From the NCBI GenBank assembly GCA_023422095.1, contig JAEZSD010000086.1, positions 1-6,309 of the forward strand: a stretch of DNA of 6,309 nt, given 5' to 3'. The position numbers were made by a program, and so were the translations under genes. Every line of letters starts with the position of its first letter. The stretch's first letter is position 1. Positions 6,198 to 6,309 of the stretch are shown piece by piece. Source of the DNA: Bacillota bacterium (GTDB lineage: Bacteria > Bacillota_I > Bacilli_A > RFN20 > CAG-826). Below the pieces are notes generated by a model. It was not told the DNA's origin, ran no database searches, and saw only the letters and a program-made list of their open reading frames with translations.

Positions 6198-6229
6198 AAA
6201 GGTGGACAGTTTTTTTCTTTTCCACCTTT
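6198..6229. repeat. Inverted repeat, 9-bp arms, near the edge element
   Basis: AAAGGTGGA (6198-6206) and TCCACCTTT (6221-6229) are perfect inverted copies around a T-rich 14-nt loop. The block AAAGGTGGACA (6198-6208) matches AAAGTTGGACA (6125-6135) at 10 of 11 positions. It may be a subterminal hairpin or terminal repeat of a mobile element. Confidence 0.5.
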
Positions 6230-6241
6230 TAGTTCATAGAT

Positions 6242-6269
6242 TTGTCAGTTTTAAAAGGTCTCCTATAAT
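6242..6269 (+). promoter_or_regulatory. Strong promoter of the plus-strand gene at the right edge
   Basis: TTGTCA (6242-6247) and a perfect TATAAT (6264-6269) are separated by 16 nt. Initiation should fall near 6275-6278. The 5' arm of the hairpin at 6257-6296 lies in the promoter itself and would not be part of the transcript. Confidence 0.75.
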
Positions 6270-6296
6270 TGAATTGTTAACCAATCAAAGGAGACC
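6257..6296 (+). promoter_or_regulatory. SD-sequestering hairpin that can form only in read-through transcripts
   Basis: GGTCTCCT (6257-6264) and AGGAGACC (6289-6296) form a perfect 8-bp stem with a 24-nt loop. The 3' arm contains AGGAG, the SD of the following ATG at 6300. Transcripts begun at the local promoter start inside the loop and leave the SD free; transcripts entering from outside carry both arms and hide it. This geometry is the known fold-back protection of transposase genes such as IS10, IS50 and IS200. Confidence 0.65.
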
Positions 6297-6299
6297 CAT

Positions 6300-6309
6300 A
6301 TGGATTTTA
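6300..6309 (+). CDS. Start of a plus-strand gene, cut by the window end; probably a mobile-element gene
   Basis: ATG GAT TTT A follows AGGAG with a 6-nt gap, behind the strong promoter and the SD-hiding hairpin. Only Met-Asp-Phe can be read, so the product cannot be named. The opposite orientation to all other genes and the fold-back control make a transposase the leading guess. Confidence 0.5.

Overview
The window reads as a low-GC Bacillota or Mollicutes-like chromosome (Bacilli, Erysipelotrichia or Acholeplasma-type). The evidence is A/T-rich spacers, strong Shine-Dalgarno (SD) sites of GAGG/GGAGG type, hairpin-plus-U-run terminators, a CCA-encoding tRNA, and a single-chain iron-sulfur serine dehydratase. 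All tryptophans are encoded by TGG and every complete gene stops with TAA or TAG. A standard code therefore fits; UGA is simply not used as a stop in these six genes. A narrower taxonomic placement is not possible from the sequence.

All complete genes lie on the minus strand. From the right, a four-gene run (6051 down to 2431) encodes a membrane-anchored, probably beta-propeller protein, a small P-loop kinase, an alpha/beta-hydrolase esterase and L-serine dehydratase. Spacings are 25 nt, an 8-nt overlap and 4 nt, so this looks like one operon. Next comes a 234-nt spacer with a promoter-like pair, a 13-bp dyad and two adjacent hairpins. It leads into a stand-alone DbpA-type RNA-binding protein that looks like the tail of a DEAD-box helicase without its helicase core. 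That gene has its own terminator. It is followed by an M18 aminopeptidase (apeA) with its own SD and terminator, and finally tRNA-His with a good promoter.

The right edge (about 6116-6309) is different. It holds two inverted repeats with related arms and a minus-strand terminator with no visible gene in front of it. It also holds the first codons of a plus-strand gene whose SD lies inside a hairpin, with the promoter placed so that only read-through transcripts can form that hairpin. This arrangement is typical of insertion-sequence transposase genes, so an IS or other mobile element probably begins here.

Functionally the window is mostly housekeeping: peptide and serine catabolism, RNA metabolism and histidine decoding. 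The four-gene operon is the part without an obvious textbook explanation. The orphan helicase tail with its structured leader and the edge element are the other items worth following up.
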